A program made the position numbers and the translations under genes. The notes below the pieces were generated by a model, which made no database searches, was not told the origin of the DNA, and saw only the letters and a program-made list of their open reading frames with translations. From NCBI RefSeq assembly GCF_029439465.1, contig NZ_JAROAV010000008.1, positions 124,001 through 188,000 on the forward strand: a stretch of DNA of 64,000 nucleotides. The letters run 5' to 3'. Of this stretch, positions 56,663-64,000 are shown in pieces (the first letter of the stretch is position 1; every line of letters begins with the position of its first letter). This DNA is from Luteipulveratus flavus (GTDB lineage Bacteria > Actinomycetota > Actinomycetes > Actinomycetales > Dermatophilaceae).

Positions 56663-57787
56663 TCAGCGCGCGGCGGCGTGACGCTCCGCCCGCTCGTACA
56701 GCGCGATCGTCTGCTCGACCACGGTCGGCCACGCCTGGTCAGGCTGCGTGTGCACGTTGTGCGCCCGCATCCGCTCCCGCAGGGCCGCCTCCCGGGCGAG
56801 CCGGGCGATGGCACCGGCCATCTCGCTGTCGTCGTCGACCAGCAGCCCGTTCACGCCGTCCTGGACGAACTCGCTGATGCCGCTGCGCTTCGGACCGACG
56901 ACAGGCAGCCCGGTCGTGCGGGCCTCGAGCGCGGCGATGCCGAACGCCTCGAGCTCGGCCGGGGCGATGTACAGGTCGGAGCGGACGTACTCGTCGTGCA
57001 GGTGCTCGCGGGGCAGACGGCCGGGCAGGTTCACCCAGCCGGCGGCGTCGTGCTCGGCGACCCAGCGCTCCATCCCTCCACGCTGCGGTCCCTCCCCGAG
57101 AACCTCCAGCCGCAGGTCGACACCGGCCGCGAGCTCCCGCGCACGATGCATCACCTCGAGCAGCTGCACGGGACGCTTGCGCGCGGCCAGGCGCATCGCC
57201 GTGACGACCCTGACGACGTCGTTCGGCTCGCGGTCGACGGGTGTCCACCGACGGACGTCGATCCCGTTGGGCAGGACGGTGACCGGCACGTCCGGGCCGA
57301 CCATCCGGTGCAGTGGCTCAGCGGCCACGGCCGACACCGCGGACAGCGCGACACCGCGTCGCGACCAGCGCCCGACGTACCCGAGGGTGCGCACGGCCGG
57401 CGCCGCCCAGGCGAGCACGCAGTGCCAGGTGACCGCGGTCGGCAGACCGAGCCCGAGCAGCACGCGGACGCTGTCCATCCCGAACGGGCTGACCACGCCC
57501 ATGTGCACGTGGGCGGCGTCGAACCCGCCCGACCGCAGGCGGCGCCGCAGCTCCGGCGGGGCGAACGGGTTGACCGGCAGGTCGCCCGGCAGCGGGATGG
57601 CGAGCCGGTGCACGGGGACGCCGTCGATCACCTCGGTGACCTGGCGCTGGCCCGACGCGGACCGCGTGGCCGTGAACGCCTCCACCTCGTGCCCAGCCTC
57701 CCGCAGATGGCGCGCGAGGTCGTGGACCTGCACCTCGATGCCGCCCAGACGCGGCAGGTAGCAGTCGGAGAGCAGGGCCACCTTCAC
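56663..57787 (-). CDS. GT4 family glycosyltransferase
   Basis: A 374-aa retaining GT-B enzyme. It begins VKVALLSDCYLPRLGGIEVQVHDLARHL (acceptor-binding loop), and the donor site has VLPNGIDVRRW, MRLAARKRP and the E-x7-E motif ELEAFGIAALEARTTGLPVVG. It probably adds a sugar to a lipid or a small-molecule carrier. GTG at 57787, divergent from a PIG-L deacetylase gene with only about 34 bp between starts. Confidence 0.92.
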   Translation of the reverse strand: MKVALLSDCYLPRLGGIEVQVHDLARHLREAGHEVEAFTATRSASGQRQVTEVIDGVPVHRLAIPLPGDLPVNPFAPPELRRRLRSGGFDAAHVHMGVVSPFGMDSVRVLLGLGLPTAVTWHCVLAWAAPAVRTLGYVGRWSRRGVALSAVSAVAAEPLHRMVGPDVPVTVLPNGIDVRRWTPVDREPNDVVRVVTAMRLAARKRPVQLLEVMHRARELAAGVDLRLEVLGEGPQRGGMERWVAEHDAAGWVNLPGRLPREHLHDEYVRSDLYIAPAELEAFGIAALEARTTGLPVVGPKRSGISEFVQDGVNGLLVDDDSEMAGAIARLAREAALRERMRAHNVHTQPDQAWPTVVEQTIALYERAERHAAAR

Positions 57788-57821
57788 GGGCTACACCTTG
57801 TCATGCGTCAGGATGGCCCTG

Positions 57822-58646
57822 ATGCCGCACACGCTGGTCGCCTTCCACGCCCATCCCGACGACGAGGCCCTGCTCACCTCAGGCACGATGGCACGCGCCG
57901 CCGCCGAGGGACACCGGGTCGTCCTCGTCGTCGCCACGGACGGCGACCTGGGGCTCGCCGCGTCGTCGTACGGCTCGGGCTCCTCCCTGGGTTCGCGGCG
58001 CCTGGACGAGCTCGCGGTCAGCGCTGCTGCGCTCGGCGTCGCGCGGGTGGAGCACCTCGGGTACGCCGACAGCGGGCTCGGCCCCGTCCTGTACGACGAC
58101 CCGCCCGGCCGGACCCGGTTCGTCCGGGCGCCGGTCGAGGAGGCCGCCGGTCGGCTCGCGGCGATCCTGCAGGAGGAGCATGCCGACGTCCTGCTGACGT
58201 ACGACGCGAACGGCGGGTACGGGCACCGCGACCACGTGCAGGTCCACCGCGTCGGCGCCCGGGCCGCGGAGCTGGCGGCGACGCCACGCGTCCTGCAGGC
58301 GACCGTCCCGCGCGACCTCATCGTCCGGGCGCTCGACCTCGTCGCGAAGGTGTACCGCTTCCCTGCGGACTTCGACCAGGACGCGTTCAAGCGCTCGTTC
58401 AGCGCCCGCGCCGACATCACCCACCGCATCTCGGTCCGCCGGCACATCCGCGCCAAGCGGGCGTCGATGCGAGCCCATGCGTCGCAGGCGTCGGCCGACG
58501 ACGGCGCCGACCGTACGCTCGGGATGTTCCTGAAGATCCCCCGTCCGGTGTACGACCTGGTGTTCGGGCGTGAGTGGTACGTCGACCCGGCCCACCACGG
58601 GCCGGTGCGGCGGGACGTCTTCGAGGGGCTGGCCGAGTCGCGATGA
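57822..58646 (+). CDS. PIG-L family deacetylase
   Basis: A 274-aa zinc hydrolase removing N-acetyl from a sugar amine. It has AHPDDEAL at its N-terminus (zinc His and catalytic Asp pair), ATDGDLGLA, and the third zinc His in YDANGGYGHRDHVQVH. It is related to MshB/LnbB-type enzymes. Start at ATG 57822 with AGGA upstream; ATG at 57813 is an alternative. Its stop overlaps the flippase gene start as ATGA. Confidence 0.9.
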   Translation: MPHTLVAFHAHPDDEALLTSGTMARAAAEGHRVVLVVATDGDLGLAASSYGSGSSLGSRRLDELAVSAAALGVARVEHLGYADSGLGPVLYDDPPGRTRFVRAPVEEAAGRLAAILQEEHADVLLTYDANGGYGHRDHVQVHRVGARAAELAATPRVLQATVPRDLIVRALDLVAKVYRFPADFDQDAFKRSFSARADITHRISVRRHIRAKRASMRAHASQASADDGADRTLGMFLKIPRPVYDLVFGREWYVDPAHHGPVRRDVFEGLAESR

Positions 58647-59761
58647 ACGAGTCCACCGACGACGCCGGTCAAGCGGGACAGGCCGGGGCGACGCGCCTGC
58701 AGGCGAGCCCGGAGGACGCGCCGACCCTGCCGCGGCCGAGCCTGCGGACGACGCTGCACGCCGTGCTCGGCCTCTCGCTGGCGGTCGCGATCATCGCCTG
58801 GGGGCTGCCGCACTTCGCCGAGACCACCTGGGGGCAGATCGGGCACCACCTGCAGCGGGTCGGCTGGATGGTGACGCTGGAGCTGTTCGGGCTGATGGCG
58901 CTCGGGCTGTGGCTGTACACCTTCACGCTGACCGGCTCGCTGCCCGGGCTGACCCACGGCAAGGCCCTGATGATGAACGTCGCGGGCTCCGCGGTCGGCA
59001 ACCTCCTGCCCGGTGGTGGCGCCGCCGGCGTCGGGGTCACCTACCTGTTCGCGCGCAGCTGGGGGTTCTCGCGGCTGGCGATCTCGACATCGGTGATCGT
59101 GAGCGGCGTCTGGAACGTCCTCGCCCGGGTCGGCCTGCCCTTCCTCGGCATCGCGATGCTCGCGCTCGATGAGACCGCCCTGCCCAAGGCGGTCCGCCGC
59201 GGTGCTCTGTTCGGCGGGCTCGGCGGCCTGCTGGTGCTGCTGGCGTTCATCGCGATGGTCGTGAGCGAGCGGTGGGCCGGGCGGCTCGGGGAGTTCCTCG
59301 ACCGGCACATCGGGCACTGGATCGCCCGGCTGCGGCGTGGTCCTCACAAGGGCGAGCGCGTCGACCTCAGGGCCCTCCTGCAGGACCAGCGCTCCCGGCT
59401 GGCGAGCGTGACCAAGACCGGCTGGCTGCCGATGACGGTCGGCGTGACCGGGTTCCTGGGGATCTACTTCGTGCTGTTCTGGCGGACCATGGCTGCCGTC
59501 GGCGTCGACATCCCGACGCCCAAGCTGTTCGCCGCGTACGCCATCGGCCGGCTGCTCACCGCGGTCGGTGTGACGCCGGGCGGGCTCGGCATCACCGAGG
59601 CGGGCACGCTCACCGTGCTGGTGGCGTGGGGGGCCGACAAGCCGGCCGCCGCGGCGGGCGTGCTGCTGTTCGCGATCTTCACGCACATCTCCGAGGTGCC
59701 GCTCGGTGCGCTCGGCTGGCTCGGCTGGACCCTCACCCCGAAGGTCACACCCCCCGACTAG
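58643..59761 (+). CDS. Lysylphosphatidylglycerol synthase-type membrane flippase (UPF0104)
   Basis: A 372-aa membrane protein with eight or so helices of the AglD2/UPF0104 family. Family features include NLLPGGGAAGVGVTYLF near residues 114-130, LPFLGIAMLALD, and GRLLTAVGVTPGGLGITEAG, which is typical. No catalytic lysyltransferase domain follows, so a lipid or glycolipid flipping role is likely. Coupled to the PIG-L gene by ATGA. Confidence 0.9.
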   Translation: MNESTDDAGQAGQAGATRLQASPEDAPTLPRPSLRTTLHAVLGLSLAVAIIAWGLPHFAETTWGQIGHHLQRVGWMVTLELFGLMALGLWLYTFTLTGSLPGLTHGKALMMNVAGSAVGNLLPGGGAAGVGVTYLFARSWGFSRLAISTSVIVSGVWNVLARVGLPFLGIAMLALDETALPKAVRRGALFGGLGGLLVLLAFIAMVVSERWAGRLGEFLDRHIGHWIARLRRGPHKGERVDLRALLQDQRSRLASVTKTGWLPMTVGVTGFLGIYFVLFWRTMAAVGVDIPTPKLFAAYAIGRLLTAVGVTPGGLGITEAGTLTVLVAWGADKPAAAAGVLLFAIFTHISEVPLGALGWLGWTLTPKVTPPD

Positions 59762-59765
59762 CCGC

Positions 59766-60620
59766 TCAGGCGAGGCGACGGTCGGCGTACGAGGCCGCCC
59801 AGGCGATCGCAACCGAGATGGCGACGCCGATGGACCCGAGCGCGACGACGGCCAGGCCGACGTTCACGTCGCCCTCGCCGGGTCGCACGCCCCAGGCGAC
59901 GAACACCAGCCCGACCAGAGCCGAACCCACGAGAGCCAGCCAGGAGCGGGCGGCGGGCGCGTCCGGGACCCGCGGCCGACGACGCCGCTGGGCGAGGGTG
60001 ACGACGGCGAGGGCGGCGCCAGTCCAGGCCAGGACGACACCGACAGCGGCGACGACGTCGGACGGGCGGTGCCACTGGCCGACGATCGTGCCGGCGGCGA
60101 CGAAGGTCGCGACGAACCCCGCGAGCGGCACCACCAGCCAGCGCCACACCGCCGGGGCCACGAGCACGGCCGCGACCGCGATCGACAGCGAGACGGTGGT
60201 GTGGCCGCTCGGAGAGCTGTTCGCGACATGATCGGTGCGCTCGAAGACCTGGTACTTCAGGACCTGGGTCGTGACGTTGCTCCCGACGATCAGGACGGCT
60301 GCCGACGCCGCCAGTGCGACCCGACCGCGCAGCAGCGCGACAGTGGCGCACCCGATGAGGCACACGGCGACGGACGCCACGGTCACCGATGTCAGGACGT
60401 CGACCATCTTCATCCACGCCTCGGCGGACGAACCGACCGAGCGCATCATCCGGTCGTCCAGCCGGATGCCCTGCTCGGAGCGCAGGCCGAAGGACGCGCA
60501 CGCCACGATCACCGCGACGCCGACCACGACCATCGCGACAGGCGCCGCGAGCGAGCGCGCAGCACCGGTCGACCCGGCGGCGAGGCGCTGGGTCGCGGGG
60601 CGGGTGGTCGGAGCGGTCAC
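59766..60620 (-). CDS. PAP2 family phosphatase
   Basis: A 284-aa membrane phosphatase of the PAP2/undecaprenyl-pyrophosphatase-like family. It shows six helices, KYQVFERTDH, SSPSGHTTVS (motif 2, catalytic His) and GQWHRPSDVVAA (motif 3, catalytic His and Asp). GTG at 60620 gives a normal length. Converges on the flippase gene with 4 bp between stops and lies downstream of guaA. Confidence 0.88.
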   Translation of the reverse strand: MTAPTTRPATQRLAAGSTGAARSLAAPVAMVVVGVAVIVACASFGLRSEQGIRLDDRMMRSVGSSAEAWMKMVDVLTSVTVASVAVCLIGCATVALLRGRVALAASAAVLIVGSNVTTQVLKYQVFERTDHVANSSPSGHTTVSLSIAVAAVLVAPAVWRWLVVPLAGFVATFVAAGTIVGQWHRPSDVVAAVGVVLAWTGAALAVVTLAQRRRRPRVPDAPAARSWLALVGSALVGLVFVAWGVRPGEGDVNVGLAVVALGSIGVAISVAIAWAASYADRRLA

Positions 60621-60716
60621 GAGGCCAGTGTGGGCGACCGGTTTGAGCGTCTCCTGAGTGTCGCCTGTGCACCTGGCATCGACGCTCCGCCGCGGCGACC
60701 ACCGGCACGAGCGGAC

Positions 60717-60772
60717 ACCGGCAAAAGTTGATGGATCGCACACGCATGCGTGTGCGATCCATCAACTAGTGC
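60717..60772. repeat. Family B palindrome: perfect 42-bp inverted repeat
   Basis: Positions 60726-60746 and 60747-60767 form a perfect 21 + 21 palindrome with no spacer; the centre is GCACACGCATGCGTGTGC. The outer part CCGGCAAAA at 60717-60725 and the centre match family B units. It lies 47 bp past the guaA stop and could be the terminator of that operon. Confidence 0.9.
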
Positions 60773-60813
60773 CGAGGAGGGCGGCGCTGTGCGCTCGGCT
60801 CAGGAGACCGTGG

Positions 60814-62391
60814 TCACTCCCACTCGATGGTGCCCGGGGGCTTGCTCGTCACGTCCAGCACGACGCGGTTGACCTCGGGGACCTCGTTGGTGATGCGCCC
60901 GGAGATCTTGGCCAGCACCTCGTACGGCAGGCGGGTCCAGTCGGCGGTCATCGCGTCCTCGGAGGAGACCGGGCGCAGCACGATCGGGTGACCGTACGTG
61001 CGACCGTCGCCCTGGACACCGACCGAGCGGACATCGGCGAGCAGCACGACCGGGCACTGCCAGATCTCACGGTCCAGCTCGGCGAGGGTGAGCTCCTCGC
61101 GGACGATCTTGTCGGCCGCGCGCAGCACGTCGAGGCGCTCGGCGGTGACCTCGCCGACGATGCGGATGCCGAGGCCGGGGCCGGGGAACGGCTGGCGCCA
61201 CACGATGCCCTCGGGGACGCCCAGCTCGAGGCCGACCTGGCGTACCTCGTCCTTGAACAGCGCCTTCAGCGGCTCGACCAGCGAGAACTGCAGGTCCTCG
61301 GGGAGGCCGCCGACGTTGTGGTGGGACTTGATGTTGGCCGCGCCCGTGCCGCCGCCGGACTCGACGACGTCGGGGTAGAGCGTGCCCTGGACGAGGAACT
61401 CGACCGGGTGCTCGTTGTCGCCGCGATCGTGGACGATGTCGCGCGCCGCCTGCTCGAAGACGCGGATGAACTCGCGCCCGATGATCTTGCGCTTCTCCTC
61501 GGGGTCGGACACCCCGGCGAGCGCCTCCAGGTAGCGCTCCTTCGCGTCGACCACGACCAGGTCGACACCGGTCGCGGCGACGAAGTCCTTCTCGACCTGC
61601 TCGGCCTCGCCCTCCCGCAGCAGGCCGTGGTCGACGAACACGCAGGTCAGCCGGTCGCCGATGGCCTTGTGCACCAGGGCGGCCGCGACCGAGGAGTCGA
61701 CGCCGCCGGACATCGCGCAGATCGCCCGGGACTCACCGACCTGCTCGCGCACCTGCTCGACGAGCTCCTCGGCCATGTTGGCCGGGGTCCAGGACGCCTC
61801 GAGCCCGGCGCCGCGCAGCAGGAAGTTCTCCAGGACGCGCTGGCCGAAGGTGGAGTGCAGCACCTCGGGGTGCCACTGGACGCCGTACAGCTTGCGCTCG
61901 TCGTCCTCGAACGCCGCGACCTCCGCACCCGGGGTGGTCGCCGTGACGCGCATGCCCTCCGGAGCCTCGCTGACGGAGTCGCCGTGCGACATCCACACCG
62001 ACTGCTCGTCCGGCTGGCCGTTGAACAGGGTCGAGGTGGTGTCGCGCACGCTCGCCCGGGTCGCGCCGTACTCGCGCAGACCGGTCCGCTCGACCGTGCC
62101 GCCGAGCGCGGTGACCATCGCCTGGAACCCGTAGCAGATGCCGAAGACGGGGACGCCGGCCTCCAGCAGCGCGGCGTCGAGCGCGGGCGCCTCGTCGGCG
62201 TACACCGACGACGGGCCGCCGGACAGCACGACCGCCTGCGGCTGCTTGGCGAGCATCTCCTCGACCGGCATCGTGTGCGGGACGACCTCGCTGTAGAGCG
62301 ACGCCTCACGCACCCGGCGGGCGATCAGCTGGGCGTACTGCGCGCCGAAGTCGACGACGAGGACGGGGTGGTCCTGGAGGGCATCAGTCAC
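60814..62391 (-). CDS. guaA: GMP synthase, glutamine-hydrolysing
   Basis: Converts XMP to GMP with glutamine and ATP. The 525-aa protein has an N-terminal glutaminase domain with the Cys in [10 protein letters not shown] and the His/Glu pair in VQWHPEV, and a C-terminal synthetase with the P-loop [16 protein letters not shown] and the dimerisation domain ending TIEWE. GTG start at 62391. Last gene of SURF1-DUF3817-guaA (9 bp after DUF3817). Confidence 0.97.
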   Translation of the reverse strand: MTDALQDHPVLVVDFGAQYAQLIARRVREASLYSEVVPHTMPVEEMLAKQPQAVVLSGGPSSVYADEAPALDAALLEAGVPVFGICYGFQAMVTALGGTVERTGLREYGATRASVRDTTSTLFNGQPDEQSVWMSHGDSVSEAPEGMRVTATTPGAEVAAFEDDERKLYGVQWHPEVLHSTFGQRVLENFLLRGAGLEASWTPANMAEELVEQVREQVGESRAICAMSGGVDSSVAAALVHKAIGDRLTCVFVDHGLLREGEAEQVEKDFVAATGVDLVVVDAKERYLEALAGVSDPEEKRKIIGREFIRVFEQAARDIVHDRGDNEHPVEFLVQGTLYPDVVESGGGTGAANIKSHHNVGGLPEDLQFSLVEPLKALFKDEVRQVGLELGVPEGIVWRQPFPGPGLGIRIVGEVTAERLDVLRAADKIVREELTLAELDREIWQCPVVLLADVRSVGVQGDGRTYGHPIVLRPVSSEDAMTADWTRLPYEVLAKISGRITNEVPEVNRVVLDVTSKPPGTIEWE

Positions 62392-62400
62392 CCCCCAAGG

Positions 62401-62772
62401 TTACCGGGCGGGCAGCTGCGTCCCCGCGCCCGCCAGGGTGGCCTCGGACTCGCGCGAGACCCTGCGCTCGACCCAGAACGACAGGAACGGGACGCACCCC
62501 GCGAGCACGACCAGCAACGTACGACCGAGCGGCCAGCGCAGCTCGAACCCGAGCAGCACCGTCGCCAGCACGTAGACGATGAAGATGAACCCGTGCGGCT
62601 GCGGCCACCAGTCGAGGGCGTTGTTGTCGAAGCCGTAGTGCAGCACCATCTCCAGGCACAGCACGAGCAGACCGATGCCGACGACGAACGCCATCACCTT
62701 GAAGAAGGTCAGCCGGGTACGCGCCTTGCCGACGTCGATGCGGGCGGCGGGCTGCGGAGCGGGGTCAGACAT
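62401..62772 (-). CDS. DUF3817 membrane protein
   Basis: A 123-aa protein with three helices (about 24-43, 55-74, 79-97). The DUF3817 pattern FKVMAFVVGIGLLVLCLEMV and PQPHGFIFIVYV is present; the family occurs in high-GC Gram-positives beside guaA. Function unknown. ATG at 62772; overlaps the SURF1 stop by 8 bp. Confidence 0.88.
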   Translation of the reverse strand: MSDPAPQPAARIDVGKARTRLTFFKVMAFVVGIGLLVLCLEMVLHYGFDNNALDWWPQPHGFIFIVYVLATVLLGFELRWPLGRTLLVVLAGCVPFLSFWVERRVSRESEATLAGAGTQLPAR

Positions 62773-63550
62773 GGAGGTCCTTCTGCGTGATCGGGTCGGG
62801 TGCGGGTCCATCATGCGCCCGGCCCCGGCCGAGCTCGTCACGGCGGTCCTCCTGGACGCTGCGCCACCAGAAGTACAGCGCGAACGCCGCGAACGCCCAC
62901 CACTGGAAGGCGTACCCGACGTTGCGCCAGTCGCGGTGGCCGACCTCGGGCTTCGGCGGCGGCACCTTCGTGATGGACGCGGGCGTCGCCGACGGCTGCT
63001 CGCTGATCCCGAACACGAACGCGTTGTACGCCTCGCCGCCCCAGACGTTGATCAGCGCGCCGATGTCGACGGAGCCGATCTGCCCGGACGGGTAGCCGGT
63101 GCCCTCGGCCGGTGACTCGCTCGGCGCGAGTGCCCCGACCACGGTCGTACGGCGGACCAGCGGCGCGGTCGCCTGCTCGGGCGAGGTCACGAACCCGCGG
63201 AGCACGGCCAGGCGCGCGCCGGTGCCGTCCACGACGAGCGGCGTGACGACCCAGAGGCCGGCGCGGCCGTCCAGGCGGCGGTCTGCGACGAGCACCTGGT
63301 GCGCGGTGTCGTACGTCCCGGTGGCACGCACCCGCTGCAGCGAGCCGTTGTTCGGGAACGGGGCGTGCGGCTGGAGATAGTCGGTGAGCGCGACGACCGG
63401 CCGCTGCTGACCCTGGCGCAGCGCCTCGGCGCGCGCGTCGTCGCCGGCGACGCCCCACTGCCAGCGGCCCAGCAGCACGAACACGACCGCCGCGACGACC
63501 GCGAGCGCGAGCAGCGCGAGGTTGCGCGGGCGAAGAGCGGTCTGCAGCAC
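62765..63550 (-). CDS. SURF1 family cytochrome oxidase assembly factor
   Basis: A 261-aa membrane protein with a helix at each end and the SURF1 patterns: LALLALAVVAAVVFVLLGRWQW, RVRATGTYDTAHQVLVADRRLDGRAGLWVVTPLV and the C-terminal WRNVGYAFQWWAFAAFALYFWW. It assists haem a3 insertion into cytochrome c oxidase. The start is taken as GTG at 63550; ATG at 63586 would add 12 residues. Confidence 0.9.
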   Translation of the reverse strand: MLQTALRPRNLALLALAVVAAVVFVLLGRWQWGVAGDDARAEALRQGQQRPVVALTDYLQPHAPFPNNGSLQRVRATGTYDTAHQVLVADRRLDGRAGLWVVTPLVVDGTGARLAVLRGFVTSPEQATAPLVRRTTVVGALAPSESPAEGTGYPSGQIGSVDIGALINVWGGEAYNAFVFGISEQPSATPASITKVPPPKPEVGHRDWRNVGYAFQWWAFAAFALYFWWRSVQEDRRDELGRGRAHDGPAPDPITQKDLHV

Positions 63551-63592
63551 GTCCTCCAGAGTAGGTCGCCCAGGTGGGAGACCCATCCCGCC

Positions 63593-63693
63593 GGTCGAGT
63601 AGGCGAGCCCCCAAGGGCGAGCCGTATCGAGACCAGCCGCGCGCGGTCACCAGGTCTCGATACGCGGCATCACTTCGTTCGCCCCTCCTCGAC
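63593..63693. repeat. Repeat family D, inverted pair
   Basis: GGTCGAGTAGGCGAGCCCCC (63593 onward) runs to TATCGAGACC (63634), and after an 18-bp gap GGTCTCGATACGC (63653 onward) returns toward CTCCTCGACC (63693). The left 42 bp equals the reverse complement of 15833-15874 except for three positions. Confidence 0.85.
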
Positions 63694-63780
63694 CCAGCGG
63701 TGGGACCGCCGCCCCTGCTCGACCGGCGAAGGCGAAAATGGGTTTATTCATGCGGGTTTCCGGGCCTAGCGTGGATCGCC

Positions 63781-64000
63781 GTGCAGCCTCTTCCCTACGC
63801 CGATCCCGGCACTCCGGACCTGCGCGGACCAGCCCGCTTCATGCTCTGGGTGGCCCGCGGCCAGGTGCGCTCGCTCTCCCTCGGCGTCGTCTGCGGCATC
63901 ACCTGGATGCTGTCGCAGGCGCTCGTCCCGGCAGCGGTCAGCCGCGCCATCGACGACGGCATCCGGGCGCACGACACCGGTCGGCTGTGGCTGTGGGCCG
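63781..64000 (+). CDS. ABC transporter permease/ATP-binding protein, N-terminal part
   Basis: GTG at 63781 opens a frame that runs off the right edge. The 73 visible residues start QPLPYADPGTPDLRGPARF and include a first membrane helix (about 32-50; SLGVVCGITWMLSQALVPAAV) and then SRAIDDGIRAHDTGRLWLWA, a typical beginning of the ABC-exporter transmembrane domain. A TAGCGT element 13 bp upstream of the GTG suggests leaderless transcription. Confidence 0.75.
   Translation, partial: MQPLPYADPGTPDLRGPARFMLWVARGQVRSLSLGVVCGITWMLSQALVPAAVSRAIDDGIRAHDTGRLWLWA

Noticed and set aside
56663-58646. GT4 and PIG-L genes as mshA and mshB of mycothiol synthesis
   Set aside because: Family membership fits, but the genes are divergent, no inositol-phosphate-specific feature could be identified, and other GT4/PIG-L pairs are common. 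Left as generic names.
60658-62790. Open frame of 710 codons on the plus strand across guaA
   Set aside because: Shadow of guaA and DUF3817, with biased composition and no recognisable motif.

Overview
The window is about 70% G+C chromosomal DNA of an actinobacterium. GTG starts, 4-nt GTGA/ATGA overlaps between genes and abundant intergenic palindromes are typical of the group. Gene content fits Micrococcales (for example Dermacoccaceae or Intrasporangiaceae): a five-helix SdhC-type succinate dehydrogenase, folD-DUF3017-mdh and purN-purH synteny, DUF6350, PspC/LiaF-like membrane proteins, and an ATP-grasp/aspartate racemase pair suggesting a D-amino-acid peptidoglycan bridge. The family-level assignment is an inference.

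Layout. 0.1-13.9 kb: sdhCAB, trpS with a 2H-ligase gene, a DeoR regulator, an S9 peptidase, a secreted M6 protease, a HAD phosphatase, xthA and icd. 14.0-18.3 kb: an XRE regulator, a noncoding minisatellite locus, the ATP-grasp/racemase operon and mdh. 18.34-23.05 kb: a probable inserted island of about 4.6 kb bounded by a perfect 51-bp direct repeat that duplicates the 3' end of the DUF3017 gene. It carries a 130-aa protein of unknown function, a 51-aa zinc-ribbon protein, a two-component system with an unusual tandem-module kinase, and a decayed gene, but no visible recombinase. 23.0-31.2 kb: DUF3017-folD, acetyltransferases, YjbQ, and purN-purH with a ZTP-type riboswitch between them. 31.4-38.2 kb: sucCD and secreted M28, M4 and M23 peptidases plus a lone B12-binding protein. 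38.3-47 kb: pcrA, a serine hydrolase, DedA, a methyltransferase, a secreted phosphodiesterase and an M43-like protease. 47-56 kb: an aldehyde dehydrogenase/DUF779/GAF-regulator group, a DUF559 endonuclease-like gene between two matching palindromes, and a PspC-type stress module with its NarL-type two-component system. 56-64 kb: NUDIX, a GT4 glycosyltransferase, PIG-L deacetylase, flippase-like protein, PAP2 phosphatase, guaA, SURF1 and the start of an ABC transporter.

How the genes connect. Four CRP/GlxR-like palindromes (GTGA-N6-TCAC core) lie upstream of sdhC, sucC, the aldehyde dehydrogenase and the M6 protease, suggesting a shared cAMP-receptor-type control of respiration, acetaldehyde oxidation and protein scavenging. 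purN, purH and folD cover neighbouring one-carbon/purine steps, and the riboswitch would sense ZMP/ZTP when folate is short. At least four families of long imperfect or perfect palindromes recur between genes; one has become the coding N-terminus of the racemase gene.
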